This document shows positions 8,585 to 15,854 of a DNA stretch of 19,968 bases, piece after piece; within the stretch, counting starts at the first letter, position 1; each line of letters starts with the position of its first letter. This DNA is from an uncultured Bacteroidota bacterium. Lineage in GTDB: Bacteria > Bacteroidota > Bacteroidia > Chitinophagales > Chitinophagaceae. Where the stretch lies: assembly GCA_903825065.1 (NCBI GenBank), contig CAIJZG010000124.1, positions 1-19,968 of the forward strand, read 5' to 3'. The notes under the pieces are model-generated. The model was not told the origin of the DNA. It did no database searches and saw nothing but the letters and a program-made list of their open reading frames with translations. A program made the translations under genes and the position numbers.

Positions 8585-9271
8585 ATGAAACCTCTCTTTC
8601 TATTTTGTATTCTAAGCTTAATTGTGTTAAATGGCTATGCCCAAGTAGTATTGATAGATACCAGCAACAGCATTCCGAAGGAACCTTTAACCAAAAAAAT
8701 AATTGATAGTTCAGTGGTAATGGCCGACAGCTTAAAACCCATTACCATCCCTGACTCAGTTGCCTCGAGAAGAACTATGTTAAATAAAACAAATATGACT
8801 GTTTTATTGGCTTGGTCTGGCGCAAATTTGGTACAAGGAAGCATTTCAGCGGGAAATTTAAAAGGCTCCCCACATTATTTTCATCAAATGAATGCCTATT
8901 TCAATATTATTAACCTTGCTATTGCAGGATATGGGATTTATGAAGTGCGTAAACAAATGAATAAGAAATTAAGCCTGCTCCAAAATTTACGACAGCAACA
9001 AAAGATAGAATCTTTGCTTTTGCTCAATTCAGGGCTAGATCTGTCTTATATCACTACCGGTCTATATTTACGCGAACGGGGTACAAACAAATTAAATGAG
9101 CAAACCAAAGGTTATGGTGGAAGTTTAATATTGCAAGGTAGCTTTCTATTGGTTTTTGACCTCATTCAGTACATAGAACACCGCCAAAATGGTCAATTAT
9201 TGAACAAATACTTAGGTAATCTTCAATTTGCTAGTACAGCAAATGGGGTAGGTTTAATAATGCCTCTTTAA
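8585..9271 (+). CDS. Membrane protein of unknown function (DUF6992-like)
   Basis: A 228-residue protein with an N-terminal signal sequence (MKPLFLFCILSLIVLNGYAQ). A hydrophilic stretch of about 50 residues rich in Ser, Asp and Lys follows. Then come four hydrophobic segments at roughly 71-90, 103-120, 142-162 and 176-196. The best recognisable feature is the block around 94-120, SPHYFHQMNAYFNIINLAIAG. It resembles, from memory, Bacteroidota membrane proteins classed as DUF6992. The basic loop KQMNKKLSLLQNLRQQQK at 123-140 separates helices 2 and 3. No catalytic motif is visible and I cannot assign a function. The gene is divergent from secA and precedes atpG by 169 bp. A weak -7-like box TACTTTTA lies at 8572-8579, right before the ATG. 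The reading frame is certain; the family name is tentative. Confidence 0.75.
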   Translation: MKPLFLFCILSLIVLNGYAQVVLIDTSNSIPKEPLTKKIIDSSVVMADSLKPITIPDSVASRRTMLNKTNMTVLLAWSGANLVQGSISAGNLKGSPHYFHQMNAYFNIINLAIAGYGIYEVRKQMNKKLSLLQNLRQQQKIESLLLLNSGLDLSYITTGLYLRERGTNKLNEQTKGYGGSLILQGSFLLVFDLIQYIEHRQNGQLLNKYLGNLQFASTANGVGLIMPL

Positions 9272-9374
9272 TAAAATGGGATGAAAAGTGGCTGTCTACT
9301 GTACATACCGAGGCTTATTTTTTCCACATGAAGTGATTTTTGATGAAAAGGATGGAATTTCAGGGTGTTTCTGC

Positions 9375-9382
9375 TACTTTTG
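9375..9382 (+). promoter_or_regulatory. Candidate atpG promoter -7 box
   Basis: TACTTTTG exactly fits the Bacteroidota consensus TAnnTTTG. No good -33 TTTG occurs at the usual distance. A start would fall near 9389, just at the duplicated 12-bp element, giving a leader of about 50 bases. This implies that atpG has its own promoter rather than depending on the gene at 8585. Confidence 0.45.
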
Positions 9383-9388
9383 CAACCC

Positions 9389-9412
9389 AAAACCGGCTAT
9401 AAAACCGGTTAT
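9389..9412 (+). repeat. Tandem 12-bp duplication with internal palindrome in the atpG leader
   Basis: Two adjacent 12-base units, AAAACCGGCTAT (9389-9400) and AAAACCGGTTAT (9401-9412), differ at one base. The same bases also form an inverted repeat, AACCGG (9391-9396) with CCGGTT (9405-9410) around 8 bases, which could fold as a small hairpin in the mRNA leader. It lies between the -7 box and the atpG start. The repeat is seen directly; any regulatory role is inference. Confidence 0.6.
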
Positions 9413-9440
9413 ATAAAACGCAAAACTTGAAACTTAACAT

Positions 9441-10322
9441 ATGGCAGGCCAATTAAAAGAAGTACGTAACAGAATTAAAAGTGTTCAAAGCACCCAGCAA
9501 ATTACGAAAGCCATGAAAATGGTGAGTGCTGCCAAATTACGTCGTGCCCAAGATAGCATTACCCAAATGCGCCCTTATGCCAAAAAATTACAAGAAATGC
9601 TTAGCAATATTGTAAGTAGCATTGATGGAGGCATTACACTAAAACTGGCAGAAGTTAGAACTATAGAAAATGTATTGTTAATAGTGGTAACTAGTGATAG
9701 AGGATTGTGTGGCGGTTATAATGCAAACCTTGTTAAATTGGCAAAGTCTACTATAGAAGAAAAATACAGTAGTCAGGCTGTAAAAGGAAAAGTGCAAATC
9801 TGGAATATTGGGAAAAAAGGATTTGAAGCATTAACTAAATCAGGATATAAAACAAATGATACTTATAAAGATGTTTTCTTGAATCTTAAATTTGAAACTG
9901 TTCAGGCAGCTGCTCAAGCTGCCATGAAGGCCTTTGAAAATAAAGAGTTCGATGCTATAGAAATCATTTATAGTGAGTTCAAGAATGCTGCAACACAAAT
10001 ATTTGTTGCAGAGCAGTTTCTTCCTATTCCTAAAGTAGCAAAGCCGGTAGGAAATAAAAATAATGACTTCCTGTTTGAGCCTGAAGTAGAAGTGCTAATT
10101 GCAGAATTGATGCCAAAAATTCTCAACACACAATTATACAAAGCAGTGTTAGATGGTAATGCGAGTGAACATGGTGCTCGTATGACAGCAATGGATAAGG
10201 CTAGCGAAAACGCAAATGAATTATTAAAATCACTCAAGATAAGTTATAACCGTGCTCGTCAGGCCGCTATTACTACCGAGTTGACAGAAATCGTGAGTGG
10301 TGCAGCAGCGTTGCAAGGATAA
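9441..10322 (+). CDS. atpG: ATP synthase F1 gamma subunit
   Basis: Rotor shaft of F1Fo ATP synthase, linking the c-ring to the catalytic alpha3beta3 head on the cytoplasmic side. The 293 residues are normal. The N-terminal coiled-coil helix shows the conserved RNRIKSVQSTQQITKAMKMV block, followed by the Rossmann-like core with SDRGLCGGYNANL. The C-terminal coiled-coil helix has GARMTAMDKASENANELL and the ending YNRARQAAITTELTEIVSGA. In many bacteria atpG sits between atpA and atpD or next to atpA. Here the neighbours are a DUF6992-like gene and scpB, so it is detached from any other visible atp gene. It has a candidate promoter of its own. The scpB start is 42 bp downstream, so co-transcription with scpB is plausible. 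Confidence 0.98.
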   Translation: MAGQLKEVRNRIKSVQSTQQITKAMKMVSAAKLRRAQDSITQMRPYAKKLQEMLSNIVSSIDGGITLKLAEVRTIENVLLIVVTSDRGLCGGYNANLVKLAKSTIEEKYSSQAVKGKVQIWNIGKKGFEALTKSGYKTNDTYKDVFLNLKFETVQAAAQAAMKAFENKEFDAIEIIYSEFKNAATQIFVAEQFLPIPKVAKPVGNKNNDFLFEPEVEVLIAELMPKILNTQLYKAVLDGNASEHGARMTAMDKASENANELLKSLKISYNRARQAAITTELTEIVSGAAALQG

Positions 10323-10364
10323 AGCAAAACCCTTATCTTTCAAATCACAAAAGAAATTCAGACA

Positions 10365-11171
10365 TTGGAAATTAGCACTATCATACCACACATTGAAGTC
10401 TTGATCTTTGCAAGTGATAAACCACTTACATCGCTAGACATCGTTGAATTGATCAATAACAGTTTTGGGTTTTTAGAAGAACGAATCATGTTAGATCAAG
10501 TAGAGAGTGCATTAGAAGGCATCAAAGAAAAATACGATTCTGAATTTTATCCTTTCGAAGTGAAAGAAAGCGGCGGCGGATGGCAATTCCTTACAAAAAA
10601 GGAATATCATAAAACCATTGCACAATTAAATGGAGATAAATTTCTGAAGCGTTTGTCAAATGCCGCTTTAGAAACATTGGCAATCATTGCGTATAAACAA
10701 CCTATCACTAAAGGTGAGATTGAAGCCATTCGTGGGGTAAATAGCGATTATAGTATTCAGAAATTATTAGAAAAAGAGCTGATATTAATTAGCGGAAGAA
10801 ACGAACACGCGCCAGGCAAACCCTTGGTATATGCTACTTCTAAAAACTTTATGGACTATTTCGGAATTAATAGTGCCGCAGACCTACCCAAAATTCGTGA
10901 AGTATTAGCAGAACAATTAGTGGAAGGCACTCGTCCGGAAGACTTTACCAATCAGCCTATTGCAGAACATATAGGATATGAACCATTAGAAGAAGAAACT
11001 GCCACTGAAAACATTTCTTCAATTGCTGTAAATCAAGATGGAGAATTAATTATTCCTGAGGAAGACGCAAATTCTGAGGAAAGTCCAACCCCTCCCCCTC
11101 CTTCAGATTCTACCAATCATGAGGATTCAAAAGATCCTGCTGATGAAGCAGGAGAAGAAAAATCAGAATAA
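10365..11171 (+). CDS. scpB: Segregation and condensation protein ScpB
   Basis: Winged-helix subunit that binds the ScpA kleisin and, with SMC, forms the condensin-like complex that compacts and separates the chromosome. It has 268 residues. Residues 1-200 hold the two winged-helix domains with typical stretches IEVLIFASDKPLT, RLSNAALETLAIIAYKQP, TKGEIEAIRGVNSD and LVYATSKNFMDYFG. The last 60 or so residues are acidic and proline-rich (SPTPPPPSDSTN), most likely a disordered tail. The start is TTG at 10365. It is the only start that keeps the conserved EISTIIPHIEVLIFAS opening, since the next in-frame ATG would remove it. scpA and smc are not in the window. The gene follows atpG by 42 bp and precedes lysA by 47 bp. 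Confidence 0.94.
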   Translation: MEISTIIPHIEVLIFASDKPLTSLDIVELINNSFGFLEERIMLDQVESALEGIKEKYDSEFYPFEVKESGGGWQFLTKKEYHKTIAQLNGDKFLKRLSNAALETLAIIAYKQPITKGEIEAIRGVNSDYSIQKLLEKELILISGRNEHAPGKPLVYATSKNFMDYFGINSAADLPKIREVLAEQLVEGTRPEDFTNQPIAEHIGYEPLEEETATENISSIAVNQDGELIIPEEDANSEESPTPPPPSDSTNHEDSKDPADEAGEEKSE

Positions 11172-11206
11172 TGTACTCAATTTTTTAGACCATGGCTTAA
11201 GACAAT

Positions 11207-11214
11207 TATCTTCG
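11207..11214 (+). promoter_or_regulatory. Weak -7-like box abutting the lysA start
   Basis: TATCTTCG matches TAnnTTTG at seven of eight positions and ends four bases before the ATG at 11219. A TTAG in the place of the -33 box lies 18 bases upstream, at 11185-11188. If it is active, transcription would start at or just after the ATG, giving a leaderless or near-leaderless mRNA. The alternative is simple read-through from scpB, 47 bp upstream. Confidence 0.25.
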
Positions 11215-11218
11215 CAGG

Positions 11219-12433
11219 ATGCAGCAAGAATTGTCACCCGAACTGTTATCCAGTATCGCCAATAAATACGGAACACCTTTATATGTTTATAGTGCCGATA
11301 AAATAACGGCCCAATTTAGAAATTTGCAAACTGCTTTTTCAAATTCTAATACCAGATTCTTCTATGCCAGTAAGGCATTAACCAATATCAATATACTCAA
11401 ACACATACTATCCATTGGTTGTTCTATTGATTGTAGTTCTGTAAATGAGGCTCACTTAGCCCTGCATGCAGGTTTTAAGCCAGAGAATATACTCTATACC
11501 AGTAATGGAATTGATTTCACTGAAATCGAAGAAGCAGTTGGATTAGGAATTAATATTAATATCGATAGTCTTTCCAACCTTGAAAAATTTGGAAAAAAAT
11601 ATGGTCATAGTTACCCAGTAGGTATTCGTTTAAGGCCCAATATTATGGCTGGGGGTAATCTTAAAATCTCCACAGGACATAGCAACAGTAAATTTGGAAT
11701 TCCTATTGAGCAGTTAAATGAGATATTAGATCTGGTTCAACAGCATCATATTTTTATCAGAGGTTTACACATACATACCGGAAGTGAAATCAAAGACGTA
11801 TCCGTATTTATGAAAGTGGCAGAAGTGTTTTTTGAATTGGTTCCTCATTTTCCCGAATTGGAATTTCTGGATTTAGGTGGTGGATTTAAGGTAGCTTATA
11901 AAGCGCACGATCATGAAACTGACATCAAACTATTGGGATCAGAAATTGAAAAATTTCTCACAAATTTGGAAAATAAACACCAAAGAAAGTTTCAATGTTG
12001 GTTTGAACCGGGAAAATATTTGGTGAGTGAATCTGGTTATTTAATTACAAAAGTGAATGTGCTAAAAACTTCTCAAAATACGGTGTTTGCTGGGGTTGAT
12101 ACTGGCCTGAATCATTTAATTCGTCCGATGATGTACGATGCATATCATCGCATTGCCAATATCAGTAACTTAATTGGCGAAACGAAAACCTACACGATTA
12201 CTGGTAATATTTGTGAAACCGATACATTTGGAACAGACCGACATTTACATGAAGTTCATGAAGGAGACCTGCTAGCTATTTATAATGCAGGAGCATACGG
12301 GTTTGAAATGTCGAGCAATTATAATTCCCGATACAAACCAGCTGAAGTGCTTGTTTTAGAAGGCAAAGTTTCACTTATTAGAAAAAGAGATGAATTTACC
12401 GACTTATTAAGAAACCAAATTACGGTGTTATAG
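11219..12433 (+). CDS. lysA: Diaminopimelate decarboxylase
   Basis: PLP-dependent fold-III decarboxylase for the last step of lysine synthesis, meso-diaminopimelate to L-lysine. The 404 residues match the family. The PLP lysine is K52 in FYASKALTN, H186 lies in HIHTGSE, and the phosphate-binding glycines are 220-222 in DLGGGF. The second active-site half has C332 and E333 in GNICETDTFGTDR, and Y359-Y367 contains NAGAYGFEMSSNY. The substrate-binding motif usually read as EPGR is EPGK (263-266) here. I recall this variant from Bacteroidota enzymes and do not take it as inactivation. The start is ATG at 11219. The gene is followed at 24 bp by the MlaF-type ATPase, so these genes may share a transcript although their functions do not obviously connect. 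Confidence 0.96.
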   Translation: MQQELSPELLSSIANKYGTPLYVYSADKITAQFRNLQTAFSNSNTRFFYASKALTNINILKHILSIGCSIDCSSVNEAHLALHAGFKPENILYTSNGIDFTEIEEAVGLGININIDSLSNLEKFGKKYGHSYPVGIRLRPNIMAGGNLKISTGHSNSKFGIPIEQLNEILDLVQQHHIFIRGLHIHTGSEIKDVSVFMKVAEVFFELVPHFPELEFLDLGGGFKVAYKAHDHETDIKLLGSEIEKFLTNLENKHQRKFQCWFEPGKYLVSESGYLITKVNVLKTSQNTVFAGVDTGLNHLIRPMMYDAYHRIANISNLIGETKTYTITGNICETDTFGTDRHLHEVHEGDLLAIYNAGAYGFEMSSNYNSRYKPAEVLVLEGKVSLIRKRDEFTDLLRNQITVL

Positions 12434-12457
12434 AACAAAAATGTAGTTTACATACGA

Positions 12458-13252
12458 ATGATCGAAATAAAAAATATAGTAAAACAATTTGGCGCACGAG
12501 TGATTCTGAACGATATCAGTGCCATCATGGAGCCAGGTAAATGCAACCTTATTATAGGCACCAGCGGTAGCGGCAAAACTGTACTTACTAAATGTATGGT
12601 AGGATTATTTAAACCCGACGCCGGTCAAATTATTTATGATGGTGCAGATATGTTTTCGATGGATAATGATACCCGTAAACAATTACGTCAGCAAATAGGG
12701 ATGCTGTTTCAGGGCACGGCCTTATTCGATTCGATGACTGTGGAACAAAATATTTTATTCCCCTTGGATATGTTTACCAGATGGACAAGGGCTGAAAAAA
12801 TGCGCCGAGTAGATGAAGTGCTTGATCGTGTTAATTTACAAGATGCACATACTAAATTCCCTTCAGAAATAAGTGGTGGAATGAAAAAAAGAGTGGGTAT
12901 TGCAAGATCAATTGTGCTAAATCCAAAATACCTTTTTTGCGACGAACCAAATTCAGGTCTGGATCCTCAAACATCGATGGTTATTGACAAACTCATCAAA
13001 GAAATCACTGATGAATATAAGATTACAACCATTGTTATTACACATGATATGAATAGTGTGATGGAAATTGGTGATCATATTGTTTATCTATATAATGGAA
13101 TAAAACAATGGGAAGGCACTAATAAAGACATCATTTTTAGCAAAGACAAACTATTGAATGATTTCATCTTCGCTTCTGAATTTTTACAGGATGCTAAACA
13201 GATGCGAATGCTGGAAGCAAATGACGATTTACCAAATAAAAAATTAAACTAG
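12458..13252 (+). CDS. mlaF: MlaF-type ABC transporter ATP-binding protein
   Basis: Cytoplasmic ATPase subunit of an Mla/MCE-type lipid transporter. The 264 residues contain a full ABC set: Walker A GTSGSGKT at 34-41, Q-loop Q85, signature ISGGMKKR at 138-145, Walker B YLFCDEP at 158-164 with D162 and E163, and the switch histidine H196 in VITHDM. The stretch FQGTALFDSMTVEQNILFPL after the Q-loop is the hallmark of MlaF rather than other ABC importers. The partner permease type (MlaE) is seen at 1-137 on the other strand. No MCE-domain (MlaD) gene is visible. The gene lies between lysA (24 bp upstream) and a thioredoxin-like gene (13 bp downstream). Subfamily is confident; pairing with the local MlaE is inference. 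Confidence 0.88.
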   Translation: MIEIKNIVKQFGARVILNDISAIMEPGKCNLIIGTSGSGKTVLTKCMVGLFKPDAGQIIYDGADMFSMDNDTRKQLRQQIGMLFQGTALFDSMTVEQNILFPLDMFTRWTRAEKMRRVDEVLDRVNLQDAHTKFPSEISGGMKKRVGIARSIVLNPKYLFCDEPNSGLDPQTSMVIDKLIKEITDEYKITTIVITHDMNSVMEIGDHIVYLYNGIKQWEGTNKDIIFSKDKLLNDFIFASEFLQDAKQMRMLEANDDLPNKKLN

Positions 13253-13265
13253 AAAATAAAAGATC

Positions 13266-13772
13266 ATGTTACAAAAACTACTTGTTTTTTGTTTGATTTC
13301 ATTTTGTGCTACTACCCTAAATGCACAGGCACCTTTTGATACCATACCACCTTATAAAAAAGATAATCGGATGCCCGCATTTAAAATAATGCGGCTCGAT
13401 AATACTTGGTTTACAAAAGAACAATTACCTAAAAAGGAGTATACGGTAATCATTTATTTCGCGCCTGATTGCGGGCACTGTCAGCATGAAATGAAAGAGA
13501 TCATCAAAAGCATTGACAAATTCAATAAAGTAAATTTTGTCTGGGTAAGTTTTAAATCAATGCCTGAAATCAGTGAGTTTTATTTAAAATATGAAATAAG
13601 TAAATACCCCAATATGTTTATGGGAAGGGACCTCGATTATAAACTTCCAAGCTTTTACAGAGTGAAATTCACGCCATTTGTAGCAGTATACGACAAAAAT
13701 AACCTATTCATTAAGGCCTTTGAAGGAGGAGCTGAAATGAAGGACTTATTAGCTGTGTTAAAACTTAATTAA
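13266..13772 (+). CDS. Secreted TlpA/thioredoxin-like redox protein
   Basis: A 168-residue protein with a signal peptide (MLQKLLVFCLISFCATTLNA, cleavage before QAP) and a single thioredoxin-like domain. The redox motif is CGHC at 69-72 in YFAPDCGHCQHEM, and the cis-proline is P137 in KFTPFVAVYD, so both key parts of the fold are intact. It resembles the TlpA/AhpC-TSA group, which in the periplasm reduces or isomerises disulfides or serves cytochrome maturation. The exact substrate cannot be told. It is 13 bp after mlaF and may be the last gene of a lysA-mlaF unit. No clear terminator follows, only a weak AT-rich inverted repeat, CTTAATT (13764-13770) with AATTAAG (13794-13800). Confidence 0.82.
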   Translation: MLQKLLVFCLISFCATTLNAQAPFDTIPPYKKDNRMPAFKIMRLDNTWFTKEQLPKKEYTVIIYFAPDCGHCQHEMKEIIKSIDKFNKVNFVWVSFKSMPEISEFYLKYEISKYPNMFMGRDLDYKLPSFYRVKFTPFVAVYDKNNLFIKAFEGGAEMKDLLAVLKLN

Positions 13773-13807
13773 TTGATTTTTATCAGCAATAAGAATTAAG
13801 CAAGTAG

Positions 13808-13815
13808 TACCTTTA
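13808..13815 (+). promoter_or_regulatory. Candidate mdh promoter -7 box
   Basis: TACCTTTA matches TAnnTTTG at seven of eight positions and is the same octamer as the one before deoC. No clear -33 box is seen at the normal distance. A start near 13822 would give a leader of about 34 bases before the mdh ATG at 13856. Confidence 0.3.
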
Positions 13816-13855
13816 CGGCGTTAAAAAATTAATCAATCTCTAAATAGCTTCATTT

Positions 13856-14785
13856 ATGAAAGTTACTGTTGTAGGTGCTGGTGCCGTGGGTGCAACCTGT
13901 GCCGATAATATTGCCCGTGCTGCCTTGGCACAGGAATTGGTAATCCTCGACATTAAAGAGGGTTTGGCAGAAGGTAAAGCACAAGATATGATGCAGACAG
14001 CTGCATTATTAGGTTTTGACACCAGAATAAGTGGTAGCACTAACGATTACAGCAAAACTGCAGGATCTGATGTGGTTGTAATTACTTCAGGCATTCCTCG
14101 TAAACCAGGTATGACCCGCGAAGATTTAATTGGAACTAATGCAGGAATTGTAAAAGGTGTAGCTGAAAATATCCTGAAATATTCTCCAAACACTATAATC
14201 ATTGTGATTAGTAATCCAATGGATACTATGACTTATTTAGCCTTACAATCTACTGGTTTACCTAAAAATCGTATTATTGGAATGGGTGGCACTTTAGACA
14301 GCGCCAGATTTAAATATCAATTAAGTCAACATCTTGGATGTAGTCCTGCAGATTTAAATGCAGTTGTTGTTGGTGGACATGGCGATACTACGATGATTCC
14401 TTTAATTCGTCACGCAACTTGGAACAGTGCGCCTGTTACCAATTTTCTTACCAAAGAACAGCAAAATCAAATCGTTGCTGATACCATGGTAGGCGGTGCT
14501 ACTTTAACTAAACTAATTGGCACATCAGCTTGGTATGCACCAGGTGCTGCAGGAGCAGCTTTAGTAGAAAGCATTTTACGCGATGAAAAGAAATTGTTTA
14601 CTTGTTGCGTTGCTTTAGAAGGCGAATATGGACAAAAAGATATCTGTTTGGGCGTTCCTGTTGTAATAGGCAAAAACGGATGGGAAAAAATTCTTGATTT
14701 CAAATTAAACGAAGAAGAACAAGCTGCTTTCAATAAGAGTGCAGATGCTGTTAGAAATATGAATGAAGTTTTAAAGACCTTATAA
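13856..14785 (+). CDS. mdh: Malate dehydrogenase
   Basis: NAD-dependent oxidation of malate to oxaloacetate in the TCA cycle. This is the LDH-like, 309-residue type of Bacteroidota. The NAD motif VGAGAVGATC has glycines at 7, 9 and 12, and the ribose-binding acid is D32. The substrate loop PRKPGMTRED has R82 at the position that is Gln in lactate dehydrogenases, which marks malate specificity, and R88 in the mobile loop. N120 in VISN, D148 and R151 in TLDSARF, and the catalytic H175 in GGHGDTT complete the active site. The ATG at 13856 gives the usual MKVTVVGAGAVG opening. The gene appears monocistronic, with its own -7-like box upstream and a strong terminator 19 bp after the stop. It shares malate with the malic enzyme at 160-2502. 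Confidence 0.97.
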   Translation: MKVTVVGAGAVGATCADNIARAALAQELVILDIKEGLAEGKAQDMMQTAALLGFDTRISGSTNDYSKTAGSDVVVITSGIPRKPGMTREDLIGTNAGIVKGVAENILKYSPNTIIIVISNPMDTMTYLALQSTGLPKNRIIGMGGTLDSARFKYQLSQHLGCSPADLNAVVVGGHGDTTMIPLIRHATWNSAPVTNFLTKEQQNQIVADTMVGGATLTKLIGTSAWYAPGAAGAALVESILRDEKKLFTCCVALEGEYGQKDICLGVPVVIGKNGWEKILDFKLNEEEQAAFNKSADAVRNMNEVLKTL

Positions 14786-14803
14786 TTCTTTAAAATCTTA
14801 TTT

Positions 14804-14839
14804 AAGCCGATTCGAAGCAATTTGGATCGGCTTTTTTAT
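14804..14839 (+). terminator. Rho-independent terminator of mdh
   Basis: Stem 14804-14816 pairs with 14821-14833 (13 pairs, two of them G-U) around a GCAA tetraloop, and is followed by TTTTTATA-type sequence. The core arms are AAGCCGAT and ATCGGCTT. The T run overlaps the stop end of the convergent glycosyltransferase gene. On the minus strand the hairpin is not followed by a good T tract, so it mainly serves mdh. Confidence 0.85.
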
Positions 14840-15828
14840 ACCCTTAAGTATGAATTTGCAGACATCACAATAGCATCAATATTTTGCTCCTCCATACATT
14901 TAAAATGTTTTTTAGGACAAGCTTTAGTTCCGAAATTTGAACAGGGCTGACAGGTCAATCCTTTTACCAAAAAATTTTCATACCTATTAATATTACCCTC
15001 TGCATAATATGGTTCTACATCTAATAATGGTGATGTTCCTCCCCAAATAGCAAGTACTGGTTTATTAAAAGCACAGGCAATATATTGCAAACCTGTATCG
15101 TGTGATATTACCAGTTTCGATTTGCGAACTAGATCAGCCGATTCATGAAGATTAAATTTTCCACAAGCATTATAAATTCGAATAGTATCTACTGAAGCAA
15201 TTTCCTGTGCTTCTTTAAAATCTTCTTTCCCCCCAACCAATATAATAGGGTATACTAATTTTTTACAAAGCTCTTGCAATTTGTGAACAGGTAATTTTTT
15301 GGTATAGTAAGAAGCCCCAATTACAATGGCTACATATCCAACCATATGAGGCATCGGAAGATCTTCTATTTTAATTTCGCAATTTTGGGGAATAAAATAA
15401 TCCATTCCTTTCCCATCATTTTTTACAGCTAGTGGAAGCAGGGTATCCAAACATCGATCTACAATATGCCTGCCAGACATTTTATTGACATGCAATTTCG
15501 TAAGCAGAAATTTCTCATATCGCTCTTTGTTATAAGTGAGCACTTTAACGTTCAATGCCCAGGCAATTCTCTTTGATCTAAAATTATGATGCAGGTCAAT
15601 GATATAATCGTATTCCTCTAATTTCAAATCTTTAATGAGAAATGATAAATTATCTTTAAAATAAAAGAATTTATCGATATACGGATTCCCTTCAGTTACC
15701 GCTTTGAAATTATATTTTGTAAGAAAATGTACTTCAGCATTATCCACCTGCTGCTTTAAACAACGTATGGCAGGAGTTGTAAGAACAATATCCCCGATGG
15801 AAGAAAAACGAATAACCAAAAATTTCAT
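14836..15828 (-). CDS. Family 9 glycosyltransferase (heptosyltransferase-like)
   Basis: GT9 enzymes transfer heptose or related sugars from nucleotide donors in the synthesis of the LPS core. The 330 residues form two Rossmann halves. The N-terminus MKFLVIRFSSIGDIVLTTPA is the classic opening. The second half has ILVGGKED at 196-203 and the donor-site motif SHDTGLQYIACAF starting at 242, then KPVLAIWGGTSP. The family usually has His where this protein has Tyr249. A C-terminal set of four cysteines (C293, C296, C304, C311) in TCQPCSNFG and KACPKKHFKC is seen in many Bacteroidota GT9 proteins. No signal peptide; expected at the cytoplasmic face. It is last in a run with the MFS, DedA and DAACS genes, 26 bp after the MFS gene. 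Sugar and acceptor are unknown. Confidence 0.85.
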   Translation of the reverse strand: MKFLVIRFSSIGDIVLTTPAIRCLKQQVDNAEVHFLTKYNFKAVTEGNPYIDKFFYFKDNLSFLIKDLKLEEYDYIIDLHHNFRSKRIAWALNVKVLTYNKERYEKFLLTKLHVNKMSGRHIVDRCLDTLLPLAVKNDGKGMDYFIPQNCEIKIEDLPMPHMVGYVAIVIGASYYTKKLPVHKLQELCKKLVYPIILVGGKEDFKEAQEIASVDTIRIYNACGKFNLHESADLVRKSKLVISHDTGLQYIACAFNKPVLAIWGGTSPLLDVEPYYAEGNINRYENFLVKGLTCQPCSNFGTKACPKKHFKCMEEQNIDAIVMSANSYLRV

Positions 15829-15854
15829 GCAACAAATTTAATATACCCCATTCT

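Noticed and set aside
11219..12433. EPGK instead of EPGR in LysA as a sign of an inactive enzyme
   Set aside because: The change is conservative, all PLP and active-site residues are present, and as far as I recall the Lys form is common in Bacteroidota enzymes.
13764..13800. CTTAATT/AATTAAG inverted repeat after the thioredoxin-like gene as a terminator
   Set aside because: The arms are pure A/T apart from one pair, the spacer is 23 bases and no T run follows, so a stable hairpin is unlikely.
14467..14820. Minus-strand open frame of 117 codons reaching into the mdh terminator
   Set aside because: It overlaps mdh almost fully, would begin inside the mdh terminator hairpin, and its translation resembles no family. 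Mdh has all its catalytic residues in the other frame.
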